NCBI GenBank assembly: GCA_001949185.1
Contig: BDGG01000002.1
Span: 6,972,772 to 7,036,771, forward strand
DNA length: 64,000 bases
Direction: 5' to 3'
Source of the DNA: Ramazzottius varieornatus
Lineage: Eukaryota > Tardigrada > Eutardigrada > Parachela > Ramazzottiidae
Shown here: positions 1 through 11,641 of the stretch, in pieces
Layout of the letters: every line of letters begins with the position of its first letter
Numbering within the stretch: the stretch's first letter is position 1
Notes under the pieces: model-generated
The model's database searches: none
The model's input: only the letters and a program-made list of their open reading frames with translations
Told to the model about the DNA's origin: nothing
Position numbers and translations under genes: made by a program

Positions 1-355
1 AACTGCGCCAGCGTGCGCGTGCATCCAGTTACGCACCCAGCTTCCTGTGCGCACTTGTGCATTTCCATGGTCCATACCGGAAATAGGTTTGCTCATTTCT
101 CCCAACTCCTTCGATGACATCTAGGTCAAAATCGGATTACTTTCTGATTAAATAGGTAGGTACCGTATGCAGTTGAAGAAGGCATAGAAAGGGTGATCTG
201 GCTAGTTAACTTAAGGCCTTCTTCGTACACCTGCCGGAAATTGTCCGGGTCACCAGGTGACACAGTACCGCGGGAATTAGGGATCATCTTCCTCGTCGGA
301 TGTGCTCGAGATTCATAGCATCGTTTTGGCAGATGTGTCTTTCGCGTGATTCGAA
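1..355. other. 5' flank of radial spoke gene, no gene seen
   Basis: No coding signal or RNA gene was recognised here. It presumably holds the 5' untranslated region and promoter of the radial spoke gene. No TATA box was identified. Confidence 0.4.
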
Positions 356-2753
356 ATGGACGGTGCTTCTCCTCCTGTGTCTTTGAACATACCATCACCA
401 CCAAATATACCAAGTAATGAAGCTAACATATCTAACAGAGGTGATGCTAGCACACCTCGACTTCCGGTTGGTCCTGCAGCCCCAAGGAAAGATGAGACAG
501 CTGAGGAGGAATATCAGGATGCTCTGGCCACTTTGATGTGGAGGAAGGACCTGACTGTGAGACCGTTGTATGACCACATCAGTGCTATCATACGGCATCT
601 TTACAAGAACCGCGGGAAGGAAGACCTATGGAACAATAAGCTTGATTTGCTTAGTCGCTTGGTTAAGCGCTCGAATGTCCCTCCTGTAGCGGTGCACCAC
701 ATGAAGCCAGGCTACGTCCCTCCGACCGAGTTACCCACCTTCCTAAGCATACGAGACTTCTTCGCGACCTTGATCGAGGAACCTGAGCACAAGAAGGTCG
801 ACGATAACGGGCCACTTCCTCAAGGTGTAGCCTATGTACCGCCCGAACACCCTGTTGAGGACTTCCCTCCACCAGCCGCCAAGAACGACACGGTGGAAGG
901 TGGGGAAGAGGGTGAAGAAGGCGAAGCGAAGAAAGAGTACAAGGCAATCGATATGTATGAATGGCTGTTTTACGCACAGCAAGCCGGTTTAGGACTGTCA
1001 CAGACGGAAACCCATCTGGTCATGTCTAACATACTACGGTTCCAGAAAGCTAATTACAGTGAACTGCAGAAAACGAGGTTTTGGGGCAGGATAGCAGCAG
1101 CGAAGGGCTTCTACTACGTGATGGAAGTGGAGTTTAAGGAAATGAGTGAGAAATGGTTCGAGCAACCGGCAGTGTTAGAAAACCATCCGGAACTGGCAAA
1201 TCACAAAGTCACGGTGTATAATCCATTCGGCACGTACGGCTTCAGAGAAGATTACGAAGACACGTTCTTCACACTTAATTTGCCAAAGTTTCCCATTCCG
1301 CCACCACCCGAAATCGATCCGGATCAACACTTCAAAGAGATCATGGTGGAAGAGTGTGGGACAGGGGCTAATATGTACTGCTATTACGTCCGCACTGATC
1401 TGCTCGTGGGCGAATGGCTCCGGTTGCCGGATGTCACACCGGAGCAAATTAGAAAAGCACGCTTCATTCGACGAGGTCTGACAGGAAATCTGGAAGCCAA
1501 AGTAGTGGCCTGCCCGACTTTCCCAGGTCCGTGCATAATTTCCAGAAATATCAGGGAGGCCGTCAAACGAAACGTACAAGATCGTCCTCTTAAGTGGCGC
1601 ACATTGTCAGCCAATAGCAATGATAACGTCGCTACTTGAGCTAACGATTTTGTACGTTTCGTTCGCCGGCCTCCCATTTTCTACTAACGATCGAACATAA
1701 TTTATGTAGTTTTCAGGAGTGGAGAAGAACTACCTTCGGGCTCAAATAGCCCGAATAACACATGGAACCGCACTCGCGCCGCTCGGTCAGTTCGTTGCTC
1801 CGGAAGACGAAGAGGACGCCGGCGAAGAAGGCCAGGCTCCCAAGTTTATGTTAGTGGACAACCCCGAGTTCGAGCATCCCAACCAGCGGCAGCTTCTGTC
1901 GAAGGACCTCTCCGGCTACACCCATCTGCTACCGTACCTTCTCCGGCAAGGTCGGACTACATGGTACGACCCGTCACCCGGTGGACAGAAGCTAGGCGAT
2001 GAAGACGAGGAAGAGGACGAAGAGGAACCTCCAGAAGAACCGCCCGAAGAGGGTGAAGAAGGTGCTGAAGGCGGTGAAGAAGTCGTGAAGAAGAAACTGA
2101 AAGCCAAGCCGGAGACCGGTCCGCCGGTATTCAGCCCCATCACCGAGGACCAGGAAGTGGCCAAAGATTTTCCCGCTTGGATAGTCAAATTTTCTCAGAC
2201 CTGTCTTCCACAGAACGGTGTTGTAAAGATCTGTTCGACGCTTTGGCCAGGAGCGATGTGCCTAGTACAGAAAGATAAGTCGGAAAACTTTTATATCGGG
2301 GATGGAGTAACGAAAGGCATCGAGTTCACGTAAGCGAAATTTCTTCATTTGGGAACTCGGCAAATAAACTCAACAAGGCCAAAGTCGCAAGTGGCGCAAG
2401 CTGACAGCTAATTAAACCGAACCCGTGCGCCGCTTGGGAAAACCGTCTTGTCGAGTTTTTTGCCGAGCGCCTATTTCATAACTATTTCTTTTCTGGAAAT
2501 TCATAATGTCTCTGTTATCAGGCCGTTTCTTCCGCCTGCTCCCTCTCCGGTGTTCAACCAGAACTCGAAGATGCTTAGACATGTCGCGGATCCCGCCCCG
2601 CAAGTGGAAGAAGAACAGCGGCTGAAAAAGAAGGCGGCAGAAAAGGCTCGACTAGAGGCTGAAGAGAACGCGAAGTTGGACGCCGAAGCGGCAGCTGAGG
2701 AAGCAGAGGATCAGGAAGACGGTGAAGAAACCGAGGAGGATGAAGACCAGTAG
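356..2753 (+). CDS. Radial spoke head protein, RSPH4A/RSPH6A family
   Basis: Component of the radial spoke head of motile 9+2 cilia and flagella, which relays signals between the central pair and dynein arms. The model has three exons, 356-1526, 1717-2329 and 2522-2753; the joined frame is 672 codons including the stop. Family signatures are FWGRI followed by a YYVMEVEF strand, GEWLRLPDVTPEQI, and NYLRAQIARI followed by a PLG motif. The last two are separated by intron 1 and become contiguous after splicing, which supports the junction. Acidic Glu-rich stretches lie at about 180-195, in the second exon and at the C-terminus, as in vertebrate orthologues. The start is the first ATG of the open frame. 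Each of the two introns (190 and 192 bases) carries one copy of the foldback element. The 4A and 6A paralogues cannot be told apart here; invertebrates usually have one gene. A radial spoke protein implies a motile axoneme, probably in sperm. Confidence 0.93.
1553..1677. mobile_element. Foldback element copy 1 (subfamily B), intron 1 of radial spoke gene
   Basis: The copy starts GGGAGGCCGTCAAACGAAAC and ends with the reverse complement, GTTTCG...GGCCTCCC. Inner arm motif AAGTGGCGCAC faces GCTACTTGAG. It fills about two thirds of the 190-base intron. Confidence 0.8.
2350..2472. mobile_element. Foldback element copy 2 (subfamily A), intron 2 of radial spoke gene
   Basis: The left end is GGGAACTCGGCAAA and the right end TTTGCCGAGCGCC. 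Inner motifs GCAAGTGGCGCA and TGCGCCGCTTG are mutually complementary. It lies inside the 192-base intron. Confidence 0.85.
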
Positions 2754-5019
2754 TCCAGCGCCTTGCGAGTCGTTTCCGTCGGGGTCTCGAGCCTAATGTT
2801 CAAGGTCTCCACGGGCAGCAGTGTCTATACGGTACGGTACATAGCCTACGGGTTTGCGCTAAGTCAACTATGCCGGTCTTTCGAACTGTAATATTTTCAC
2901 ATTCCGTCATTGTTTCTTTTTCCTTTTTCCTGTTTGTTCGGCATACAAATTAAGCGTCGCAAGTTCATTTTTGGTTTTCTAGTCTGTGAATTTATTTATC
3001 GTTCTGTTTATCTTCCTTGAGATGACACACCGGGGGGGGGCGCTATGCAGCAATCGTTCCTAGATATGGTGGGAGGCTAAGAGCCAATTAAACATGCGCG
3101 CGGGCATTAGGCTCTTTTATCTTTTTCGTAAATTGCGTCGATCTTCTGGAAGCAGGCGTTGAAGCGGAATGCTCGTGGGGGTAGAGTCGCTACGTGAGCG
3201 CCGTTTACTTTCCATGTTGCCACTCTGGAAGTAATCACATGAGACACTATCAGTCGTCCCGATTTAAGTTACTCAGCCAGAAATATGCTTTTGGTTCTTG
3301 CTTTCGTTAGCAGATCATTAAGATCCTCCTTGTCGATCTGCCCCACTGCAGATCAGCTCCGGCTTTTTCTTCTGCTACACCAACCCATGAGTTTCCGTCA
3401 GGATTTACTGCACACTGAGGGTTGTTGGAGGTCACTACGGATACTATTACGAGACATCGCGGACTTACTCCACCCAACTGTATAGATATGCAAATCTGGT
3501 GTTAATCAAGGGAACGAGTTAACAGATCGGGTATTAGATAATCAAAACTCGAGGGAAGATCAAGAGCTCATCGTCAGCAAGCTAAAGCAGCTGGACCTTT
3601 TTGTGAATGGGATTGGGTTCATAAAAAGCCACTACTTCACTGTTGCAGTACCAGCAAAATGGCCAAACAGGGAAATTTGGTTCCATCTATATACGATGTG
3701 GAGTGTTTGAAAGTCCACACAAGTCCTTCAGGAACAAAGGATCCGCACAATAGGAAGCTGTAATTGATGCTGTCACCGATTGCATTTAGCAGGCAATGTG
3801 TGTATCGAGAGACCTCTTATTGATCGAAGTGCGCCATTTGCATGGGCACGGACCTGACCGTGCTCATCCACGGAAATTATCTGGGTCCTCCGCTGGCTCA
3901 GGATGATGCAGCATGATGCGATGGAGTGAGGTTCTGGCTCGAGTTTGGCGATACGGCCCGCTTCCTATACAGACGGGTCCGTGGGGGAGGATGAAGAGGA
4001 TTTCGTATATCCGGTCGTAAATGGTCTCGAGCAAATCATGTTTCCGCTTGTGGCAGGCTGTCGGATAACGTTATACAGTCGGAAGGCACGATAAGGCACC
4101 CTGTTTTTTTCCGAAGTTCACCTCCATTTGTTTCGCAACCTGTGTCACACTGGGTTACAAAACCTCTAACTTACACCTCTGGAGATCCGGAAGTGTGCGA
4201 AGGCCCAAAGTAAGCGACAAGTTGTCTGTTTTTCCATCCGAACCCGACACTCCCGCAAGGTCGGATTAGCAAATCAGTCACACGACCACGGACTCATATT
4301 CTGAAAGATTCGGGGTGTTTCTTTTTCAAAATTAAGATCCTTAGGAATACTTTCCTGACGAGAGAACTTTTTTCGGGACTGCATGTCTTACTCAGACACC
4401 CTTTTCCCCTGACCGTTTGCGTTGCGGAGAACCCGCGTTGTGGCGAACTCGTCGTGGTGCAGTGGCTCATTGAGCAATTACAATGGCAGCTGTACAAAAA
4501 CACGAGCATTTCCTTTTTGTTGCGAGTATCAAGCTTAACGGTTCTTGCGGTCTTCGGATGAAAGTCACTTTTTCTTAAGCGGTTGAAACGGAATTGCGCG
4601 AACCTTAAGCTCCTTGCTCGTTGAAACCGATGTCTGAAGCATGTGCGGTGCAATTAGGAGTAAATGCGTCAGCGGCGCGCCGCTTTTCTAATTTGACGAA
4701 TGAGGTTTCACAGTAGAAAAATTTAATTACATTCCATTATTGGCTTTGTGAAAACATGAAAAGCGCCTGCGCTGCGTCGCAAAGAAGACATTTAACAAAC
4801 GCCAGAAATGTGTGTGCGTGAGAAATTTAGACCTGGTGGCACGTCTAGACAGAGGATCCCCACAGCACCACACACCTGCATACAAACGTGTGGAGCAACT
4901 GTGCGCTAACGTGTATGCAGGTCCGGGAAGAGTGGGTGGAAGCTGATTACCCATCATCCAAGTGATGATCGCGTGCAACTCGTCCCAGAAAACTACCCGT
5001 TAATTAGCCAGGCAGTGAA
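2754..5019. other. Intergenic, no gene recognised
   Basis: It contains the 3' flank of the radial spoke gene, with a possible ATTAAA signal at about 3087, and that of the minus-strand GPCR. A G9 run lies at 3032-3040. Open frames are short and lack family signatures or splice support. Confidence 0.4.
4722..4727 (-). terminator. Candidate polyadenylation signal ATTAAA for the GPCR at 5020-7570
   Basis: On the minus strand ATTAAA lies about 295 bases past the stop codon of the receptor gene. No nearer AATAAA was noticed. Confidence 0.35.
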
Positions 5020-7570
5020 TCACGGCATATTTGACACTGTCTGCACCAATGGTGACGTGTGAAGAGAGGATTTGGACGGATGATGGCCATTTACGTAGGT
5101 TATTCTAGCGATGTCGGTGACACCTATACTGGAATAATTGCGCATCGTGTGAGGACTTGGCCGGTCGCGTGGTAGCTCATTACTGGCTTCCATATCTGGA
5201 ATCGTCACGGGCGATGAGTTGCGCTGCTCGTAAGGAGCTCCGTAGAGGCTGTTTTGACGGTCTTTCAAGGCCGATCCACCCGGGCATTTCTTAATCAACA
5301 TCCAGGCAATCTTCTTGTAAGCCGCCCGGAAGTCTGGATTCAACGCGTATATGGCCGGATTCATGGCGCTATTAATGTAGCCCAACCTGTCAAAAAAATG
5401 TCATGTGCGACTTTTTGCCTCTATTGTCCCATGCGCCGTCCTTTTGCGTGGAACTGAATACTTTTTTTCAACCATAAATGACACAAAAGAAACGTCCGTT
5501 TTCTTCCCGGAATATTTTCAGATGTAAGTATTAATAGCCACATTTGTGGAAGAATATTGCGCTGTGAAAAACTGCAAAACGCACCACGAGTTCTTGTGAA
5601 AGTTTTCAATGGCTTACCATGTGATGGATGACCGCACCCAGTTCGGGATATCCGGATGCGGGGAAAAGGCGTATATCCAATAGATTATGAAAAATGGCTG
5701 CCAGCACAAGTAGAACATTCCAAAGATAATTCCCAGCGTTCGAATGGCTTTTCGCTCGCTGGCGAGGTTGTTGGATTTGCTGGTCAGACTTTGCGTGTCG
5801 TCGGGGTTATTATGCTGGAGGGATTTCTGCATTCGATAGATTTCCTTGGCTTGCTTCATGGCAATGGAGAATATCTTGTAGTAGCATCCGCCCATGATTG
5901 CTAACGGGATGTAGAATGAAATGGAAGCCGAGATTACAGCGTACGGCTTATTGATATCCAAGAAGCACTGCCCATTCATCACGTTGGTCGACTCAGAGTT
6001 GTCCGAGTACCAGTCCAGGAATATCGGCAGGAACCTTCAAATGAACACTTCGGTGGTTTTCAAAGTGGCGTACCCTCTTAGCTTACAACAATGATCACAC
6101 GCGCCACTTCAGATAAAAATCTGTGTGGAACTATTTGCCAACGCCCCGATTGGAACGAGCGTGATTTGGATTTTTTTCACACTTACGAAATGCAGCTGCT
6201 GTTGAGCCATATCACGGCGACGATAACGATGACCTTCCGGCTGGACATCCGCTCGTAGTAATGTAGCGGGTCATTGATGGCAAAGTAGCGGTCCACAGCC
6301 ACAGCACACAAGTGCTGCAGGCTGGCCGTACAGGCTGTTACATCCCAGCTCATCCAAAAACGACAGAAGGTGGAACCGAAAGGCCATGTTCCGCTAATGT
6401 CATACACTACGCACAGAAAATTACAGTCATTAACACAGCTCAAAGTACCATCCACACCAATGGGGCAAAACGCATCACGGACAGCACTTACCCAGAGCAA
6501 ACGGAAGTACCAATACCTGCAACAAGAAAACCAAAAACAAATCAATAAAGATGTTTTTTCCAGCATTCTTTTATCTTTCAGAAAATCCAGTCACTGGCAA
6601 CGCGCACGTCCATAACGTTGATAATTAATGAGAAAGCTGCGCACGCGTTGTTGAATAATGAGCCTTACTACAGTACTGAAGAGTCACGAGCGCAGGATAT
6701 GACGCTCGTAATTCGACAATTCTGTGGCGACGCTAATCACAACGTCAACTGTGGTATTTTTCACAAACTTTTGGGATCGTGCGTCACCCAAACTCAGTCC
6801 ATCATTTACCACCGAAACTTGGTTACGCCAGTGTCACAATAATTGGACAATGAATATTCACTGCCCATTGATGTCTCTATCTAACGCAAGAAACGCTCGC
6901 AGCGATTGCTTGAGCCCTGGAAGGTGGTGACTATTTGGATGTCCCACTTTTACATTGTCAAACCCGAGAGGCAATGATTGAAGAGAACCATGATTTCTTC
7001 GCGACAGTATGCCGAATTTAAGTAATATTGTTATATAAGAACTGCCGCTGTTCACACGCCGACAGTCTTCAAAAAGCCGTTTGTCTCCAGATTGACAGTT
7101 TTACGACCTTCAAAGAGTCCAAATGCGCAGATCAGAGCGCAAAAAGTACCATCTCTTCATATTTCAATGTGGCTTGAGCAGCCAGTTGGAAAAGTTAATC
7201 GGAAAAAGCTCTTCTGGGAATGGGTCCTCCGCAAGTTTGTCAGGCTAAAAATACGACAGGAAGGCTTCACATCAGCGCCCAGCTCACCTACCGTAACGGT
7301 TAGATCGGCCACTGCCAATGCCATCAGTAAATAATTGGTGGTGGTCTTCAGCTTGTGCGTCGACAGTATCACCACAACCACCATAAGGTTCCCCACAAAG
7401 GACACCAAAATAATCAGAGCGTAAATAGTCCCCAAGAAGAAGGTAAGACCGGTGACCGGAGAACCTTGCTGACTGAAGAGATTGGCATGTGAGGTACTTG
7501 TTGTTATTCCTGCCGTTGTATTCACCTCCGCACTCCAGTCGGCAGATTCTTCACTCGTTAAACCATCCAT
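5020..7570 (-). CDS. Biogenic amine GPCR, octopamine-beta/dopamine D1-like
   Basis: Class A seven-transmembrane receptor for a small amine, probably Gs-coupled by resemblance. Five exons on the minus strand: 7570-7292, 6516-6492 (25 bases), 6406-6187, 6034-5618 and 5386-5020, joined to 436 codons with stop. TM1-2 are in exon 1. The 25-base microexon supplies VLVLPFAL, finishing TM2. Exon 3 holds TM3 with the amine-binding Asp (MSWDVTACTAS) and DRYFAI, plus HYYERMSSRK of loop 2. Exon 4 holds TM5 with the serines of VISASISF, and TM6 with FYLCWQPFF, a variant of CWLPFF. Exon 5 starts LGYINSAMNPAIYAL (TM7). An N-glycosylation site (NTT) lies in the N-terminus. Ligand identity cannot be fixed by eye; beta-type octopamine, tyramine and dopamine D1-like receptors are all possible. 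Confidence 0.9.
6038..6147. mobile_element. Foldback element copy 3 (eroded), GPCR intron 3
   Basis: AAAGTGGCGTAC at 6062 faces ACGCGCCACTTC at 6099, followed by a right arm ending TTTGCCAACGCCCC. The left outer arm is degraded. The copy occupies most of the 152-base intron 6035-6186. Confidence 0.6.
6492..6516 (-). other. 25-base coding microexon of the GPCR
   Basis: It is flanked by TGCAG and GTAAGT on the minus strand. It is entered in phase 0 and left in phase 1, and it supplies VLVLPFAL between TVT and VYDISG. Without it TM2 is truncated and the frame is broken. Confidence 0.85.
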
Positions 7571-8552
7571 GTGCGCGAATTAATACGGCAGGTTGATCAC
7601 GCTGAGGTGGCGCGAATAAGTGTAACATCAGCGCAGGAAGAGATTGAGCCAAAGAAGAATCGGACATTCAGCGAGCCATTAAGGGGAGATTTAGAAAGTC
7701 TTTCGCTACCTATCAATGTCACTGGGAAATGGCAATGCTTAAAGTCACTCGACGAAGTGCCACAAAGGCCACCGGCAACTGATAGCAGATCATCATGCAG
7801 GCTAGAGTAGGAAGAAAGAGTCTTCCCCTCAAACCGAATGACGTACGAAATAAGAGGAAGATTCCCGACTTTCCAGCAGCCGCGGCCTAGCCTTCCAGAA
7901 GCTACATCGATGATTATCTGCGGTCCGTAGTCAATTGAATTGCACCATCGTGTTACAATCTCCTCGTACAATATTTCCGACAAGTATCAAGAGGAAGGAC
8001 TGCAAGTGCTCAGTAGTCAGTACTCTTTTTTAGACGTTATTTCCGCTGGCGGGTTCCCCTTCCTCTATTTGACGTAACCACCATCGCACGTCAATTTCTT
8101 ACGCCTTACTGATTCAGACGAGCTCTTTCCCGTCTTTGACAGCCATTAACGACTTTAAAACGTGTAAAGCCTACATGTCCTGCAGCGTTTACTTTAAGTG
8201 CTATATGGATACTTTTCCCTGTAGTAAATCTATATTACCATGGCCAGTTGTAAGTGAGAGGTCCTTAATGAAACGTACACAATTTAGATACCCAATGGCG
8301 CACTTTCTCATTGTAGTCGGCTGGAAACGTGCGCCACTTGAAACAACTTGCTTGTTCGTTTCGTCTGCCGGTCTTCCATTTCCCAGTTTTTTACTTTTCA
8401 TGTCGAAGCACTATGGGACATGAAAGACCTGGCATGAAATTGCAACTTACGTGAAATTGACAGATATAGTTATGGACACATCACTTTTGCGTCTGTTTGC
8501 GCGGAAATACCGCCGCTATTGTAGATAGAAGTCAAAGAGAGTGAGCGAACTC
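7571..8552. other. Intergenic upstream of the GPCR, no gene recognised
   Basis: It is presumably the promoter and 5' untranslated region of the divergent minus-strand receptor. Open frames here show no family signatures. Confidence 0.35.
8254..8378. mobile_element. Foldback element copy 4 (subfamily B), intergenic
   Basis: The left arm starts GAGAGGTCC with ATGAAACGTACA and AATGGCGCAC. The right arm is GTGCGCCACTTG...TTCGTTTCGTCTGCCGG ending TCTTCCA. Confidence 0.65.
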
Positions 8553-8560
8553 TATATAAG
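8553..8560 (+). promoter_or_regulatory. TATA-like box TATATAAG
   Basis: TATATAAG is followed about 100 bases later by a short open frame (8655-8900) and at 9259 by AATAAA on the same strand. Together they outline a possible short transcription unit. Confidence 0.3.
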
Positions 8561-8654
8561 CGCACGTCGTTAGTGAATACCTGCGTGAGGTCTCCCGTGC
8601 GTGCTGACTTTGGCAGTTAATATCCCGAAAACCTCATTTGTTCCAGCTCACGAC

Positions 8655-8900
8655 ATGTTCTTGTCGTTTAGAAGAATTATCCATAACCCATTCCTTCCCG
8701 AGCGCCATTATTACATGGTCGTTCGTCGTTTACTATTGACCGCCGCCTTCCATCATCATTATCCATTCTTCGAGGGTGATTTTCATGAGCCTTTTTTGCA
8801 AGATCACTGGCCAACATGTAAAAGCCGTTTTCAAAGACACAGAAGCCACTGCACTGCCCTCTTGCTCCATATGGGCGTCACTCCCAGTGTAGCTAAGTAA
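8655..8900 (+). CDS. Doubtful small ORF, 81 aa, unknown
   Basis: The open frame starts at ATG 8655, behind the TATA-like box, and runs to TAA. The product is basic and His-rich (a run of three His near the middle) with a weakly hydrophobic stretch, and no recognised domain. It could instead be part of a non-coding transcript or chance. Support is only the TATA/ORF/AATAAA order. Confidence 0.15.
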   Translation: MFLSFRRIIHNPFLPERHYYMVVRRLLLTAAFHHHYPFFEGDFHEPFLQDHWPTCKSRFQRHRSHCTALLLHMGVTPSVAK

Positions 8901-9258
8901 AGTTTCCATTAGGATACGCCTTAATTATTCACCAAGTAGAGCGCTCCTGCCTCACCCAGGGGACCATCTAACAGACATCGTGACGGTCCGGACTACCGCT
9001 CTTCTTCAACAGCGAACTGTATCAACCATCTACTGAACTTAATACAATCCAGCAGATTCCCGAAGTCAGAAGTGATCGTACTTCATTGACATCAAAAAGT
9101 CGTCACAAAGTTGGGACGTCGGCGAATGACTTGAATGTGATCGTTTATCACGTGGCGCACACCTAAGCCAAAAGCAATGCACGCTTGCGCCAGTTGGAGA
9201 TCGTGTTCAATTCATTTGCCGACGGCTTTGCCGAAGTCGGTTGTATGGTATTCGTAAA

Positions 9259-9264
9259 AATAAA
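9259..9264 (+). terminator. AATAAA polyadenylation signal, plus strand
   Basis: It lies between the doubtful 8655-8900 ORF and the 3' end of the convergent minus-strand GPCR. Confidence 0.3.
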
Positions 9265-9318
9265 GTGATTTTCATTCATACATGTGTCTAATTCTGCTTA
9301 CAAAATAGAGATCTCAGT

Positions 9319-11142
9319 TCAAAAAGTAAAAACAGCGGGCTCACTGCTGGCACTGTAGCTGACCTGACTGACGGATCTGTTCATACTGACACGCCTAGCG
9401 CCATCTACCGAATCGACATTGGTCGATTGATTTGATTCACGCCGCAACTGCGGAGATCTCCGCGGAGACCTCCTGGCACCAGTTGCACCAATTGCCTCAA
9501 ACATAGCCATCGTTCTCCCCAGATGCGGGTTGTATGTCCCGAAGAACCTTGCAGTCTTGCCAAATCTCCGATGCATCATCAGCTGGAATCCTGTCCGATA
9601 TTCTTTCTGCATGTAGAACAGAATCATGGGGTTTAAGAGGGAATTCAAAAGACCCATCCACACCACCACGTAAAACCCCTCAATCAGCAGTTCTTGCCGC
9701 GCACTTTCCTCCGGATGGTCTTTTGGCCGAAGTATGAATTCATCTGAGACATAGTTCGCCCCGACACAGTACGCCTCCAAAGTCGCCATGATGAAATATG
9801 GCGACCAACAGAAGAGGAAAACGAGAAAGACTAGCATGCACAACCGAACCATTCGAACGTCTTTGCTGAAGAGTATCGCAGCTCGCGAAGGTCTTCGTGG
9901 ACAGCGCGAAGGAGTGGGTGGCGGAGCGGCCGGAAGTCCGTCCATGTCTTGTAGACTATCGGAAGAACTGTCGCCTCTTCGGACCGCGGCGGACTGTGTC
10001 ATGGGGAGAACTGACAAGCGGATATTATGCATTTTCTCAGCGTGTCGGTATGCCACAATGATTATCCTAAGGTAAAAGTATGTCATGACTATGACAGGAA
10101 GTCCAAACTGGAGAACGGTGGTGACCGTAGTGAATTCTTTGGATGCCCAGTAGGAGCACTTGCACTTCTTGTTCCACTTGCCGCATTCGCTGACGAAGTC
10201 GGGGATACCGCGAACGAACCTGTCGTAGTTGGTCCTGTTTCGAATCTGGCGCGTGAATGATCCTGCTTGGTGGATATCCAGGTAGATGGATACAAATGTG
10301 GCCGGAGTGGGGAGAACCCAGAAGATCAGGATGACGAAACCGGTTATTCGCTTGATCCAGCGCTCGTACCAAAACACTCGCACGATTCGAAAATACCGTT
10401 CTGCCGCCAGCTACAAAACATATAGGCAAATGTGATCTCCGAGCTCGACAGTTATTTCGGAAATAAGCGGACAACATGGAAAAGATCGCTTTCATCAGCG
10501 GCGGACTGTCTCAGCCAGTGACAACGAACAGGTGCGCCACTTGAGACAGCGTTCTTGTGCGTTTTACTTGCCCAGCTCCCATATTTGGTACGTATTTTCG
10601 GAATAAAAGTGCATTCTTCTATTTACCCCTGTCAAATGGAAAATGCTCAACGTAGTCAGATGTAAGTCCACAGACTGCGCCACATCACACAAAGGTTCTC
10701 CGTAGTTCCAGCAGTTCGACTGGATGTTCTTCGTGATATGGAAGGGCATAACCAGCATCCCAACCAGCATATCTGAAAAACAAAAACAAACAGGTCTGAA
10801 CATGACAGTCAGAAATATTCTTCAATCGAAAGTGGATGATGGCACTGTGGTTTCGCCCACACCTACTACGGCATTGGAGAGCAACAGTTTGTTGGTGTAG
10901 ACTTTCCAGAGCTGTTTGTTCAGCGCAATGGTCAGGACGAAAGCCAGGTTCATCATCACAGTGACCATGGCACAAAGCGCAAAACAGGCATTGAAGATCA
11001 GAAACACCAAGTTTATCCTGTCGGCTGAACAATGACATACTCCTCTCGCATGATTCAACAGGTCCTCGACAGTCTCATGAATATCCTCTGGATGAAAGGC
11101 GGCTGGTATCGCGTGGTCCAAAAAAGCAACTGGACGTTTCAT
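9319..11142 (-). CDS. Aminergic-like orphan GPCR with ERY and NPMILF variants
   Basis: Class A receptor, three exons on the minus strand: 11142-10863, 10772-10627 and 10410-9319, joined to 506 codons with stop. TM1 and the start of TM2 (LLLSNAVV) are in exon 1. Exon 2 begins DMLVGMLVMPFH and carries TM3 with the amine-type Asp (SVDLHLTTLSIFHLTG). Exon 3 opens LAAERYFRIVR, so the usual DRY is ERY. TM5 is followed by a long intracellular loop 3 rich in Ser and Pro. TM6 has FLFCWSPYF. TM7 reads LLNSLLNPMILF, with Phe where NPxxY has Tyr. The C-terminal tail is Arg- and Ser-rich. The ligand is unknown; trace-amine or serotonin-like receptors are the nearest by eye. The donor after exon 1 (GTGTGG) is weak, but the phase fits. 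It lies about 1.7 kb from the first GPCR on the same strand, but the sequences are too different for a recent tandem copy. Confidence 0.87.
10532..10581. mobile_element. Foldback element copy 5, right arm only, GPCR2 intron 2
   Basis: GTGCGCCACTTGAGACAGCG and a CCCAGCTCCC end are clear. The left arm is not recognisable upstream. The copy lies inside the 216-base intron 10411-10626. Confidence 0.65.
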
Positions 11143-11635
11143 GACGTCACGGTATTTCCGTTTCCCGCTTGCAACAGGTCGACGGACAATTCACACGCAC
11201 ACACCACGAATCCTCCAGCTTAACCGATGTCAAGAATTATTACGGACCGCCAAGAATCCACAAGCGCGTTCGCTGAGAACAGAGAACGCAGCAGACTGCC
11301 GGCAGACAAGGAAAGAAAGAGATATTGTGGTCCCCTGACACTGAGGACGTCAGCCACAAGTGTCCCGTAAGATCCAGATGAATGGGTGCACATGAAACTA
11401 CTTGGTCCATTTTTCCATATATTCGAAACCCTGCTTGTAAACTTGAACGGGTACAAATTATATCTTATCGTTTGGAGTACACGTACGTCACTTGCTTTCT
11501 CTAAGCGGACCCAGAGGTTGACAATACAGAAGGGCGATTAGGTTATCGAGATTTCATGGTCGTCTGACTAACTCCTTCGGCCTTCGAAGCTGGAAAATTA
11601 AAGAAAATAATCGAGTACTCAGCCTAAACACACGA
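11143..11635. other. Intergenic, no gene recognised
   Basis: It holds the 5' flank of the minus-strand GPCR and the 3' flank of the single-exon gene at 11641. Nothing else stands out. Confidence 0.35.
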
Positions 11636-11641
11636 TTTATT
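11636..11641 (-). terminator. AATAAA overlapping the stop codon of the 11641 gene
   Basis: On the minus strand the sequence is TTGAATAAA: the final A of the TGA stop is the first A of AATAAA. The 3' untranslated region would then be only about 15-30 bases. Confidence 0.55.

Noticed and set aside
3828-3842. GTGCGCCATTTGCATGG as another foldback copy
   Set aside because: Only the inner word matches; no outer arms or partner arm are nearby.
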